Shown: positions 33,023 through 46,400 of the stretch, in pieces
Position numbering within the stretch: the stretch's first letter is position 1
Layout of the letters: each line of letters opens with the position of its first letter
Assembly (NCBI GenBank): GCA_947652605.1
Contig: OX393581.1
Location: 14,140,640-14,204,639, forward strand
Reading direction: 5' to 3'
DNA length: 64,000 nt
Origin: Elmis aenea
Lineage: Eukaryota > Arthropoda > Insecta > Coleoptera > Elmidae
The notes under the pieces: model-generated
Seen by the model: the letters and a program-made list of their open reading frames with translations, nothing else
What the model was told of the DNA's origin: nothing
Database searches by the model: none
Program-made: the position numbers and the translations under genes

Positions 33023-33670
33023 CAGGGTGATTCAGTTTGACTGTCGCACCCTTATAACTTTGTTATTTTAAGAGAAAACCACCAGAAACCTTATATTTTT
33101 GCAAATCGTGGAACATTCTCTATCGAATGACGTTCAAATGTTTTTTCTACGATGAAATGTGTCAGACAGGCGAAAGTCAACTGTTTTTTTATTTTAAATT
33201 ACATGGTAACATTATTTTATTGATCCTGATAGAGAATTAAATTCTTAATCCGATAGTGCATTAAAAAAATAAGCATGTATAGAAAAAAATTTGAGAAAAA
33301 TGAGTTTTAAAGTTATTTATATTTTTTTTTTACAAAATCTTTGTATTTAACTAAACAAAACACGATCGCTGTTGGGATTGACAACTGTCTTATAACTTGT
33401 CTATGTATGCAGTATGCTTATCTTTTTAATGCACTATCGGATTTAGAATTTAATTCCCTATCAGAATCAATAAATAAATAAAAAAGTATACCATGTGTTT
33501 AAATAAAAAAAGTTGACAATCGCCAATCTGACATATTTCATCGTAGAAAAAACGTTTGAACGTCATTCGACAAAGAATTTTCCACGATTTACAAAAACAT
33601 GAGGTTTATAGGGGTTTCCTCTTAAAATCACAAGGTTATTGGGGTGCGACAGTCAAACCGAATCACCCTG
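33023..33670. mobile_element. Family C fold-back MITE abutting the Ork1 3' end
   Basis: Ends CAGGGTGATTCAGTTTGACT and, inverted, CAGGGTGATTCGGTTTGACT; TA at 33021-33022 and 33671-33672. The arms of about 300 bp meet near 33346. The right half of this family also closes the chimera at 6290-7389. 648 bp, non-coding. Confidence 0.85.
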
Positions 33671-33672
33671 TA

Positions 33673-34137
33673 TAGTCGACAATTATTTTTCGATGTTTTC
33701 AACACAAAAGACACTTCAGCTGGAAGCTTTAAAATGACAAAAACGGCAATGCCACTAAAAAGTCTATTTTAGACCTAAGTAAAACCAATCTTTTTTTTTA
33801 AACTTTGTGATTGTAGCATCTTGTTTTTTATGCTTTACAGTTAATTTAATTGTTAATTGTTATGATAGGTATATTTTACATTTTATTCCAAAAATTGGGA
33901 TTTCTCTATGAAATAAGGTTATTTAAATGAGTACAATTAAGTAAGAAAACAAACAATTTAAATCTAGTAGTTTTTTGCTACAAAATTGGTAAACAAATAT
34001 GACATCCGTACAAAAGATCATACATACATTGCGAGTCGTCAAATGTTACAATATTATGTATGTCAGTTTAATACTATGTAAATTATAGGTAAAAAACTTC
34101 ATATAGAAAGATTGTTCAGATTTCAAAGATGCGACCA
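33673..34137. other. Intergenic AT-rich DNA between convergent genes
   Basis: No gene or clear element end. Confidence 0.45.
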
Positions 34138-35069
34138 ATAGTAATTTTAACATCAAAAAACCTGCAAAAATTAAAAAACTTTTTATTATTGGTTTTTCAA
34201 AGAATTTTATTCTTGATTTAAACGATTTTAGAAATATTCGGTAGAGTGTCCTTATTTTAAAAGTGTAAAAAAGCTGTTTACAATTTTAAAACAGTAGGAG
34301 TATTATAAACCTTATCGTTTTGTTTTCCCTTGTTTTTTTTAAACTCCTTAAACAAGACCACTTTAATCTTGCAAATTTCTCTAAAATCGCTAAAAGCTAG
34401 TATTGTATGAACTTTCATCGAGCTTTTGTAAACTTAAAATAAGTTTTAGACCTTGCACCAACTTTTCTCAAGAATAACATTTTCCGATCATTAAAAACTC
34501 ATCTATTAGTTGCAAACTTTTTGAATGTTGACACTACTATAAAATTCGCAAATAAAATTATAACGTCAAGTTTTGTATTGTCATACTTTTGATTTTAAAA
34601 CAATTTCTTTCCATAATTTTTTTTGTAAGTTTTCAAATAAGAGCACTTTACTTTTGCGAATATTTTTAAAATACTTAAAATCTAGTGGCTTATGAATTTT
34701 TTGTCCATCTTAAAATTAGTTTTAGGTCATGCATCAACTTTTATCAGGAATACAATTTTTTAAGAAAACGATAATAAAAAACTTTTCCAATTGTTGCACT
34801 TTTTGAATGAGGCTGTAGATCTTTTGATTCTAAAATTAATTATTATTGTGAAAATTTACAAAGCAAATCTACCGGAATGCGTCTCTAACAAGAAAATTCG
34901 TGTAGATTTATTTCTCCCTGACCTATAAAAGCCAATAAGCAATATTTTCGGCGGTTGTAAGTAAAACGTGCATTTAATTTATATGTTATGTGTGACGTTG
35001 AATCATAAACGAAATAAAGCTTGATCTAAATCATGATTTAAATCGTGATTTAAATCAGGCCAACCCTGG
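34138..35069. mobile_element. Family F remnant followed by right end of a CAGGGTTGG-type element
   Basis: 34138-34815 has family F inner repeats and its right end (...TTTTTGAATGAGGCTG before TA). The next 250 bp ends with ATTTAAATCAGGCCAACCCTGG, inverse of the CCAGGGTTGG start at about 12683. Both are incomplete. Confidence 0.5.
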
Positions 35070-36335
35070 GCAAAAGTAAAATGAATTAAATAGCGATCAC
35101 AATTAATTTAAACTAGCATGTCACATGGCGCTTACTATATTTTTTCCTTATACTTTTCTCGTTTTTTACACTAAAATTTTTATCATAGTTTAAAAATATT
35201 GTGTAAATTACTAGAAAAACTATAAATTACAATCCACAGATTTTTATTGTTTACCTATATTTATTAAAAGTTGGGCAGCAAACAAATTTGTGCTGAACTG
35301 CATATGATATATTACTATATCAGAGTAATCGAGGCACCAAATTGATTAAAAGAGTAACAAAATTACAATTACCTACGTACCATATTTTATCAGTTTTTCT
35401 AAATCCTTGTTTTTGAAAGTCTCAACTATTTTTATTACTGCTCGAGTATTTCACCTAACACAGCACAGCCACGCACTTCATCTGGCTAAAACAAGTTCTT
35501 TGGATAAAACAACATACAAAACGTTATCTTTTGACGCAAAAACTGACATATCGGATATTTCTTATACCATAATCATAAAGAACAGGGTATTTTCAACTTC
35601 GTAAAATATTATCTTCATTTATTCACCACGAAGAAAACGTTTTTCACTACCAAAAATTATTTTCCGATATGGAAATTAATAAAAAATTGACGCCTGTCTT
35701 GTTTGTTTAGATAAAATTTGATTCTCATTTAGTTATTAGTAAATAAATTATATTTAGCTAATCATATAAAGAATATTAAATACGTGCTTAAAATTCTTGT
35801 CAATCAATTTGGAATTTTTGCAATTATATTTTGGAGTAGGTATGTAAAACAAAAAAGCATATTTTATTGAATACTGTTTTTTTTTCAGAAAACAGGTTGA
35901 ATACATTCAGATTTTTTCAGATAATTGGGGGATACTTTGGCAAATTTTGAATTATGATCGATTTTTTATATGTTTATAAAATTAGTTTTAAATTAAATTG
36001 TGTTAAGGCAGCTGTTATCAAAGGATGAAAAATAAATTTGAATAATCATGGTTGTTTCATTGAATAATATTAGGAAAGAAATAAAACTTGAATTTTCAAC
36101 TAATTTTTACTCCATAGACGTTGTGGACTTAAAGAAGCAAAAGTTGTAGATTTAAAACGTTTTTTTTTTAATACAGCTTAGGTCAAAACACTATATAACG
36201 GCATAAATATAAATTTTGTAGAGATAAATGTTTTTGATTGAATTTATTTTTTAAATTACCGTTTTTAATTATTTTAATTGCTTTTTAAATCGATGACTAA
36301 AACAATATACTCGAAAAAAGTAAACTTCTCAGGCC
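35070..36335. other. Intergenic AT-rich DNA
   Basis: Only unconserved short ORFs, for example + 35407-35604. Nothing recognised. Confidence 0.45.
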
Positions 36336-36565
36336 TTACCAGAGGGAGGGGGGGGGCAAGAGGGGCGGCAGATAGATGCTCAGGGCCTCAATTTTTAACT
36401 AGATCTGTTAGAAAAAAATACATAATATTTATGTAGTTGAAGTAACAGTTTTATACTTCTAACAGATATCATCGATCAACCATTAACAATTTACATTTTC
36501 CCTTATTTTTTTTAATTTTGAAGGGCCTTGCATTTACTTTGAAAGGCCCTGAAGCTTTTATTAAT
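36336..36565. mobile_element. Possible hAT MITE remnant
   Basis: GGCAAGAGGGGCGGCAG...CAGGGCCTCAATTT near 36355-36395, and later GGGCCTTGCATTTACTTTG and AAGGCCCTGAAG near 36525-36555, give the GGGCC-rich subterminal look of the other hAT MITEs here. Exact ends and target duplication were not found. Confidence 0.35.
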
Positions 36566-37165
36566 AACAATGTAAAATTTTAGGTTGCAATTTGATAAAA
36601 TAGATGATTTTGCGTTTATTTGGCAAGCTAAACAATGTACCAAAAACTTTTTTGTATGGTTTTTTTATTTTAAAAAACATGTGTTTACCTTGTAATAGCA
36701 GTGTTTTTGCATACCAATGACCTAGAAATGAAAAAAGTGATGGCTTAGCAACTCTTCAAAACAAAAAATAAAATAAACAGAATTTTTATTTTAGTAATGT
36801 TTTATGATATGTACATATGGTTATGAAACTTACAAATTTAATAAAACTTCTAATTAATTTCTAAATCAGTGCATTGTTTACAAACAGATAAGTATTCATA
36901 GCAAGGATACATCTACAGTATGTACAATTACGTACCTGGTTTCATATTCTAAACTAATTAAATTAAATTAAAATAAATAGTTTCAATATTATATACAGTA
37001 ATACATTACGTGGTCCTCTACAATTTATTTTCAAAATATTACAAAAATAAATTGAAAAACGTAGTCAAAATTAAATTAACATAAAAAAATCAGTAAATAA
37101 ATATATTGATATTTACCCAGACAAAAAAAAACAAGTACACAAATATTGCTTTAATTTTGAATTGC

Positions 37166-37468
37166 CTATGTGTCTTGAGTGTTTAAAACGTTCGTTTCAG
37201 GATTTTCAGGAGTATCTAAAGCTTCCAGAGGGTCTTGTAAACTAAGGGGGGGTGTCACACAAAGAGGTTGCTGTTCCAACATTGTTAGAAATATCGAAAT
37301 TAGATTGTTTATGCCGATCAAGTAACCGTCTTCATGATTTCCAACCTTCCAGTACGAGCTATGATCAATTTTAATATCACTAGGCAACAATAACGTTTTG
37401 GCAAAGTCTATTAACCACACATTCGCGTTGATGCGATCGTGGACGAACAGGAGTGAACTTCCAATTAC
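37166..37468 (-). CDS. IP3K: IP3K exon e (terminal)
   Basis: 100 codons plus stop. [11 protein letters not shown] and WLIDFAKT supply the metal and ATP contacts; [16 protein letters not shown] closes the fold. Acceptor TTTTCAG|GTA. The vertebrate family usually has IDFGKT; here it is IDFAKT. A TTTATT at 37024-37029 (AATAAA on the - strand) is a possible poly(A) signal. Confidence 0.95.
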   Translation of the reverse strand, partial: VIGSSLLFVHDRINANVWLIDFAKTLLLPSDIKIDHSSYWKVGNHEDGYLIGINNLISIFLTMLEQQPLCVTPPLSLQDPLEALDTPENPETNVLNTQDT

Positions 37469-40400
37469 CTGAAAAGAGAAACAGAATGAGAGTATTTTTA
37501 CACTTGGGTAACAAAAGTATTGACTAGGTTAATTTTATTGTTATTGTAATGCTTTTGGTAGGTACATTTAATTATAGAATTTTAATAATTCATTACAATA
37601 GGGGTCAAATAATAATGGATATACTATCTATAGGATAGGTTAAAAACGCGATAATGAAGTTTTCTGAATAGGGTAAATTCCTATACATATGTAGTTTTAA
37701 AAGTGAAGAAAAATTACCCAAAAATTGTGGAAATAAATTTCGTTCGCGATTGTTCGAAATGAATTAAATATTACAAAATGCTGCAGTTGTTTTGTCGTGT
37801 ATTAAATTCCTTTTTATGTTTTAATACAATTTCAATACCAATTTTTGCGTTACATATGTGGAAAAATAATAATTAACCGTTTATTACAAAAGGGGGGCGA
37901 ACCTATTTTGGAAAAAAAAAATTGAGAAGACAAATAATTAAATATAATTTCGGCGATTTTGTGATAGATTTTATGGGATTCACCAGGGGCGCGTTTATAC
38001 CACTTGGGGCCCCTAGGCGCAGTGTGGTTTTGGGGCCCTAATCTCACATTTCAATTTTGTATAAAGACTTAATACCTACATAAAATTTTTACTTTATTTG
38101 ATGAAGTACAAATAACAAAAAAACTATCAAGTTATTTATTATTCAATTTTTTAATATTTTTTTCCTTACTTTCATTTTAGCGAATGTATCTATTACATCA
38201 TTAAAATCGCACTTCTCCGTTTCTGCTGTTTCTATATGCAGAATAGCTAAATTTGCAAGTCGCTGTTGCTCAACAGTATTTCGTACGTAAGTTTTTATTC
38301 TCTTCAGGGTTGAAAAAGAGCGTTCCCCAGATGCGTTACTTATTGGAATAGTTAAATTCGTAATAGAGTTTCAACATTCGGAAATGTAGATTTCAGTCCA
38401 ATTAATAAATGCTCATGCATTTTTATAGGTACTGAAGACGTTCCTCTTTAGCATAAGCCAAAAACTGGAGCAGTTCATCTCTAGTTACGTCACAATTAAT
38501 ATCGTTTCTTCTTCTATACATACATAGTTTACATTCACTGTCAAAACAAATCCAAGTGTTTAAAAGATGCAAAAATTAGAAATAATATATTTTTATAAAT
38601 TTCGGCCCTTTGGGGCCCCTAGGCGCGCGCCTATGCATAAACGCTTCACTGTAATATTTTGTTATTAGGGTTGCTATAATTTGTTTACATGTGGTGATGA
38701 TACTCTATAAATATTGATTTTCGTTATACTAGTATTCTAAACATTTTTTTTTAAAGTTTTAATAATTGTATTACGAATACGATGTGTTTTTATCACTTTA
38801 GCAATTTTCTTTGTTCAGTTTATTCCTGTATTTGAACGATAGTTTAATCTTCATGATTTCAACGCGTGTAATTATATGACGCAAAATTCGTTGTAAGGCA
38901 ATAGTGTTCGCCGGTGATATGTGATAGTAATGCGTGATACGGCCCTTATCAGGTCTGTGATGTTTAAAAAAAGAAACACAAATCGATCTAATTTTCGTGA
39001 TTATTGCGCAATTGCGCCAAAGCGCAATTACGCATCGCTGAGCGTTTGTCCTTAAGGTATGTCTACAATTCTAAATCAACATTAAAATACACCAATACAG
39101 GCGTGAACGGTGTGGCACTGAGGGTGGCGATGTGACGCCGCATTTATAGAAAAAAATCAAATCACATTGCGATGAAGGGATGTCGCCATATAACACGCAT
39201 TGGCATTATCTTCTTCTTCTTAATCGGTACCTCTTGTACCTTTCGGTGTCGAGGTATGCTTGTCTATTTCTGTGTTCTGTATCTCTACTAGTGGGTGCAG
39301 TTCCCGACTATGTTTTCAATCCTGGGAGTCGGGATTGACATTTCGTAAAATCCCGGGATTTCCCGGGAACCGGGAAATTTTATTTTATATTAAAAATTTT
39401 ATAACAGAGCAATTTAATTATTTTTATTGAAAAAAAAAATAAAAAATTTAGAAAACAAAAACATTTATTATTTCATTATTTAAAATTTAAAAAAAAAATA
39501 CATTCGTTTTAAAATGAAACATAAAACAAAAATACATTCATTTTTTTAATTAAGAAAAAAAAGGAAGAAAATGTTATACGTCATGTTGATTTTTAAAATA
39601 AGTTTTAAAAAAACAGAACATTAACAGAATGATCAAATAGACCAACGCGTTTTTTTGTGACGATTGTGCTAGAAATTGTAAAAACGCGTTCTGATTCCAT
39701 CGATGTCGGCTTTATACTCAATAACGAATCGTATATACGTTTTTAGTACGTGTCTTCATTTCTGTTCCTTTATATAGTTTCAGCTCCTTTTGAATTGATA
39801 ATATGGTGTCGGGTTTTACTTCTTCCATGGGTTTATTGGATGCAATTATTGCATTTGCTAAACAGTATCTTAATAAGATTCACTGGGGAAGTTTAATCAT
39901 TTACTTCTACTAAACCACTATCACTAGGTTCCGATTCCCATTCTGTACCACCAAAAAAAATACTGGTTTACCAAATCTTTTGCATATTTAGCAACGGAGG
40001 AATGGTAGATTTTGAAAACAACTGGCTATCTTTATAAGATTGGGTCGTCGGTTTTAAATTTTCTGGATTTTGTAGAAACATTACAAGCGAAATAAGGTCT
40101 TTGGAACGTCATTCTGTTTTTTTTTTTTTTTTAAGCGAGACCAGGCGGCGGGAGATACCGTGTGTTTGAATTAACGATTACCATTCGATGCCAATGTATA
40201 TTTTTAGCATTCTCATTGTTAATATTTCGTCCCTCATAATTGCTATCGTGCTCATCAGTCTCGTCCCGGGATTTAAAACGTGAATCCCGGGAGTCGGGAT
40301 TATAAACAAACAGCCCGTTTCCCGGGAATTCCCGCCCGGGAAATCCCGGGAAGGACCCACTCATCTCTACTCCTCCCTATCGTTAAATAATTGTGGCACA

Positions 40401-43400
40401 TCTGTCCAGCGACTAGTCTCTGTCTCACTTCTTTTTCCCATTTTATTCTTGGTATTCCTCCATTTCTTTTTCCCTCCATCTGCATTTTCCATCCTATTTT
40501 CGCGTATCTATTTTCTGGCATGCGTAGCATTGATATTATACAACCCAAATATTTAAATTTTCCTGTGCCTTCCATTTCAAAATTTTTTATTTCTTTTTGG
40601 GATCTTATAAAATATTTTGTTTTATCTAAATTAATTTCTAAACAATTTTTCGTAAATTCTTCTTCTAATTTTCTCAACACAAAGCTTAGATCTTCCTTAT
40701 CTCGTGCAATGACCACCTGGCCGTCCGCAAAACTCAGAGTGTAGAGGTGTTTATTTATGATCGGAAATCCCATACCTTCACGCTTTCTCTTCCACGGTCT
40801 CAGCGTTTGCTCCAAAAAGATTTTAAACAGTGTTGGTGACTTGGGGAACCCTTGTAGGAGTAATTTTGTTGTTATGAAGCTTGTTGTAAGTTTGTTTCTT
40901 ACTTTGATTGCTGCTTTGTTTTGTTTGTAAAGTTTCTTAACTGCTCCTATTAATCCTTCCGATATTTCCAATTCTTGCATAGCAATGCCATAACTTCATT
41001 CTGGGAACATAGTCGTAAGCTTTCTTTAGATCTATAAAAGCTCTGTTCTAAACCATTTTTTCATATTAGTTGGTTTTTGGATTGTATAGACGTGATCTAT
41101 ACACTATCTTTCCGCCGTGAACTCCGCCTGGCCCTCTCCGATCTTGCCTTCTAGTTTTCTTGTTAGTATTTTCCCGTATAATCTGCCTATTGGTGCTATC
41201 ACGCTGATGCCTCTATAGTTTTCACATCTTTGTCTATTCCCCTTTTTAAAAACGACGTTATATTGGCTTTTATTTATTAACCTGGTGCGTTCTCTTCGTT
41301 TATCGCCCTTTGGAATATCCGATGTATCATTACTAGTAATTTCTCAGATCCATATAAATAAGTTCGGATGTTATTCCTCTGGGATACAACATAAAATGTA
41401 AAGTAAAACGTTGCCTATAGAAGTTTATGCAGAATTTAAAACAATTTTTAAAAAAATACTGCCAGAAAATAATAAACCATTTTTTCTCACTTCTCATTAA
41501 AATTTTATTTTTAATCAGCCCAAAATTTACCAACTTTGACTAATTTAAATCTATGGTCTATCACTAATAATTAGCGAGACCCCAACGTTCGCCCTTAACC
41601 CTGCATTACTCACGCGCCTTTTAGTAAAATCGCTTCTCGCGTGGCGTCTAGAAGACTTCCAATTAATAGAGGGTGAGTAATTAATTTATATAAAATTTTA
41701 TTATTTATTTTGGGTAAAATATTAACTTCTTAACATGTTAATTTTATAAAAATGTAAAAAAACGTTTACAAAAATCAAATTAACAATAAAAGATAAATGC
41801 TGTAAGCCTGTAAGTAGGAAAATTTTAACAAAACAACTGTCTTTTTTGAAATACAAACGTCACAAACATAATTTGCATGTTCTAAGCAAATGTAGTTATC
41901 ACTTATCACACATAGGTATCTTGTCATGATTTTTTTTTCGCTCGCAGAAAAAGCATATTTTTTTAATACATTTTCAGAACCTTCAACACTAGTACTTGTA
42001 TTATAAAAACAGCACTCGCGTGGCGTCTGGGAGACTCTTTTAAGAAAATATTGCTAATAATTCCACAACGTTATTACCAAGAACGAATCATTGTTCAGTG
42101 ACAAGAAGGTACATTGATGGGGGATTCCCCGCCCTTCCGGTTTCATAGTTGTTTTGTGTTTGTTATTTAACCCACTGGTGTCTCACAGGAGGATTAAATT
42201 TGAATTAATCTTTATATTGAAATGGATGGGTAAACTTTGGGGAAAAAAGCGCAAATTAAGTTACGAAAACTGCAGTGTTCTTTAGTAAAGCAAACACTAT
42301 TTTAAAAGAGTTTGTTTACAATCGTACTTTTCCTTATTTTTATGCAAACTATCTCATATTAAAAACGAAAAGGGTGTCGATTTTTTGGTTCCTTTCACGA
42401 AACTGTACTTTTTAAACGTTTTTTTGGAGCCACGATTTTTTAAGTGGGTTGCATGCATGCTACATCAAATTTAAACAGTGTCAGTTACTCAAGCATGTTC
42501 TCCAAACATGTAACAATCAAACATAACTTACCTCATGCGTATTGAAGAACTCTGAACATTCTAAAGTGGCTTTGATAGCTTTTAACCTCTGTATGTACTT
42601 AGGCTGAAAAGAAAAAAAAAACATGCAATCATCATGTATAAATAAAACAGTAATTTCTAAACATAGCAATAAAAACGGGTCAGCAGGTCACTAGTTTCAC
42701 ATTTGAAATCTTATAATATGACACAAATATTCGTTGTTTATGTTATTACAATTTTTTAGGTTGAATGTTAAGTTTTGGAAATCGGCTGTTGGTGTTCGTA
42801 TCGGCTAAATTTATAACATTTAGTAAGAACGAATCAGGCTGGCGTAATTTACAATAAAAAACACTATCTTTGGTTATGATAGATCAGGCCAGTCCAGACG
42901 GTTCCACAACGTTTTGTCTACGCCAGCGTTTCCCAAATTAAGGTCCACGGACCCTGGGGTTTCGCGAAGCATTAGAAGGGATTCCGCAGGGTTCCGTCAA
43001 AAAATGGTAAAAAAACAAAACCTAAACGTAACAACTTGATGGTTTAAAACTTATACACAGTAAATCGATTTCATTACTTATAAGTTACAATTTCATTAAG
43101 AGTCACTTACCATCAGAGACTGAGAACTGAACGAAAACGTAAACGAAATAAGTAAATTAACCGAAATTTTAATATGAACCAAATCGGAAACGATTTCTTT
43201 TGTTTCGTTCAAGATTAAAAACGAAATAAATAATTTATTTTGCCGGTTTTAACCGATTTTATCAATATTTTATTTACAATCTATTCTTATGAACGTTTGG
43301 ATAATTCCATTGTAATTAATAACTTTGTTCTTTTTAATTAATTACAGCAGAATCAAATTTAATTCAAAGGCATAGTTTTTTAGTACAAAAATTAATAGAT

Positions 43401-46400
43401 CGTCTGTACATTTTCATTAAACAAATCGAATTGTGTTTTTACACCTGATGCGCGCGAAGTTATCCTAAATACAAAAAACAAATTTTATTTGCCTGCTCCA
43501 GCTCCGCTCCATGCTCCAAATATTGTTAAAATTTAAAAAACAAGTTTTTTGATTAAAAAAATTGTTAAAAAAAAAAAAGTTTTAATTTTATCGGATGTAG
43601 AAGTTGGTCAAAAATAACAATATTTGGCTCTAACAAACAAGTGAAAATAAATAAATGTTTGAAAAAACAGAATATTGATCTTCAAACGTTGAGAAAAAGG
43701 AAAAAAAATAGTTTTAAAAAAAATTGTACACCATAAACTGGAGCAGTGGAGCAATCAAAATTATTTGCTCCGGGCTCCGCTCCTGCTCCGGGCAAAAACC
43801 CATTGCTCCACTGCTCCGTGCTCCAGCTCCGAGCTCCGCTCCAAACCTCCAAAAGTAGAAAATCATTACGCTTAATTTGTTTTTATTAAAACGTGAACTG
43901 TGTTAATAATTTACGTATTATCTATCATATAAGTATGAACTATTTATAATCTGAATAATCGTATATTCGAATGATTGGGGTTCTTTCATATTAATTTTTA
44001 TATGGTTATAATTGGTAACAACCGTTATTCAATTCTGGTTTATGAAAACGAAAACGTTTTTTTTTTTGGGTGACAACGAAAAGCACGAAAATGGAATTTT
44101 TTAATCGTTTCGATCAGAAAAAACGAAGTATTTTTCGTCCCTGGTTACCATTTTTTGGTTTCATAATGATAAGTACAGGGTTGTTCAAATTCGATGGGAT
44201 TACATGGGCATCTCGCTTAATAGTCAAGATAGAGGAACGGTTAAATTACCAAAAAGGTGAAATTTTTTGAGACAAACTTAGAACAGTTCTCAAATATATT
44301 CTATCATTTCCGGTTCTTCTTGTTTTTTTTTTGTTTTCACAGCCTACTTTTTGTTTCTCAGAACCGTTTTTGAGTTATAAGAAAAAAAATTGCTTTTTTG
44401 TCATATTTATATTGTGTCATATATCAGTTATTGTATAGTAAATATCGAAAAAATTGATGAAGATTAATGTTAGATATTTTTATGTAAAATTTGATGATAC
44501 TACAAAAAAATATTTTCAACTCGCCGTTAAAAAGTTACCTTTGGTATAGTTGGCTATGACCTGTTTAAATTCTTTATTTTTTTCTCATTCTAAATATATA
44601 AGGGTTATGTAGTTATTTTCAATAATACACAATTTACGAAGGTTTTTTTTTTTTTTAAAGATAAACAAGCTGTGAAAACAAAAAAAGGTGTAAAATCTTT
44701 TAAAACTCATGTGGTACAAGTTACGAAAGTTTTTTAATTTGTTGTTAAAACACTAAAAAGATTTGGAACATAAGATAATTGTACTACATTACTGCTGATT
44801 CTGACTATATTGTTATCATCTTATGTTCGATTCTTTATAATGTTTATTACAACATAAAATTAAAAAACCTTCCAAACTTGAGCCACATGAGTTTTAATAG
44901 GTTTATACCTTGTTTAAAATGAGATATAAATAAGGAATTTAAATAGGTCATAGCCAACTATTGGCTCCATTTAAAAAATGGCATGTTTGTGTCATAACTT
45001 TTTAACGGCGAGCGTATTTCTTTTTCAGTATCGTATTTTAAATAAAAATATCCAAAAATAATCTCCATAAATTTTTTCGGTATTTACAACAATAACGGAG
45101 GTATGAAACATTATTAATATGACAAAAAAAACATGTTTTTTTAAATAACTGAAACACCGGAAATGATAGAATATTTTTGAAAACGGTTCTGAGTTTGTCT
45201 CAAAAAACTGCACTGTGAACGGCAAGATCATGGTTTCACGAAAACTGCAAGTAAATTAGCATCGCCGTAGCGTCATATTCATCTTAGGCGTTGCGTATGG
45301 ACGTTTGCACAGACTTCGATTTATAGTTTTATGCAATCAAGTCGCCTGTTTCGGCTTTTATTTAATTATGATATACCAAAGAGAGTACAGTAGAAATTTT
45401 CCGACTGAATTCATATCCATCTTTGTAAAAAGTACTTAGTCCAAGGAGTACAATGACAAATGCAAGAAATGTTTTGGTGGGCCGTCGAGTAAATAGATCA
45501 AAATGTTTGGGATTGCATTTCTTAGTTAATAAAAAGGGTACATTTAAATGATATAAAAAAACAAGGAGCTCTTTCTTTTCTTGCTTGCCAAAAAGTCTTC
45601 CATTTTTTTTATCTACCAATTACAAATTTGGCAAACCTTAAATCGTGACTGTTCGCTAAATTCACTTCGGGAGGGTTTTTATATCGCGCGCAAAAGCTTT
45701 AAAAGTTTTTAAAAGGTCAAAAAGATGCAGATCTCTGCCTTGAAAAAAAGAAACTAGTACACATGAAATTTTTTAAGGTGGGCCCTAAATTTACCGCTTA
45801 GTCTGCTTTTCGTTAAATCAATTCAAGAATAAAAGCAATTTAAAAATGTTAAACTTACAATTGCATGAGGGAATCCATCAGTAAACTCCGCAAACGATTT
45901 AAATATATGTTCTTTCGTTTTTGTTGTTTTGAAGTCTTTACTAGACGTCCCATCCGCTTTTCTAATGCCTTCTATCCTAAATCCCAAGGTGGCGGTTGAT
46001 GATATCGTTTCCCTCCACACCATGTAGCGTGGTTTGGTTACAGCTTTTAGTCTATGCTCTTCTTCCGTGGGGGCTTCTGAATCTATTTGAATCATTTTAT
46101 CGTACATATCCTGAAATGATAAATAACAAAGAGTTAAAATGACGTTAGTTTCAGCACGATTTTTAAATAAAAATTTTGGACAACGATTCAACGAAATTGA
46201 AAGTTACCTTTCTTAATTTTGGTTTTTCTTTTGCTTTCGCCAATTCTTCTTCTAGGTAAGTTCTTACTCCTATTTTGCAGTCCATTACGCATGGCGATAC
46301 AAAATCGCCCAAAAGGTCTTGTAACTGGATGTAAGAGCATTCTCCATCATCGCTAGTTATTTGACCCTTATATTCAGGTACATACGGTCGTAGGACATCT

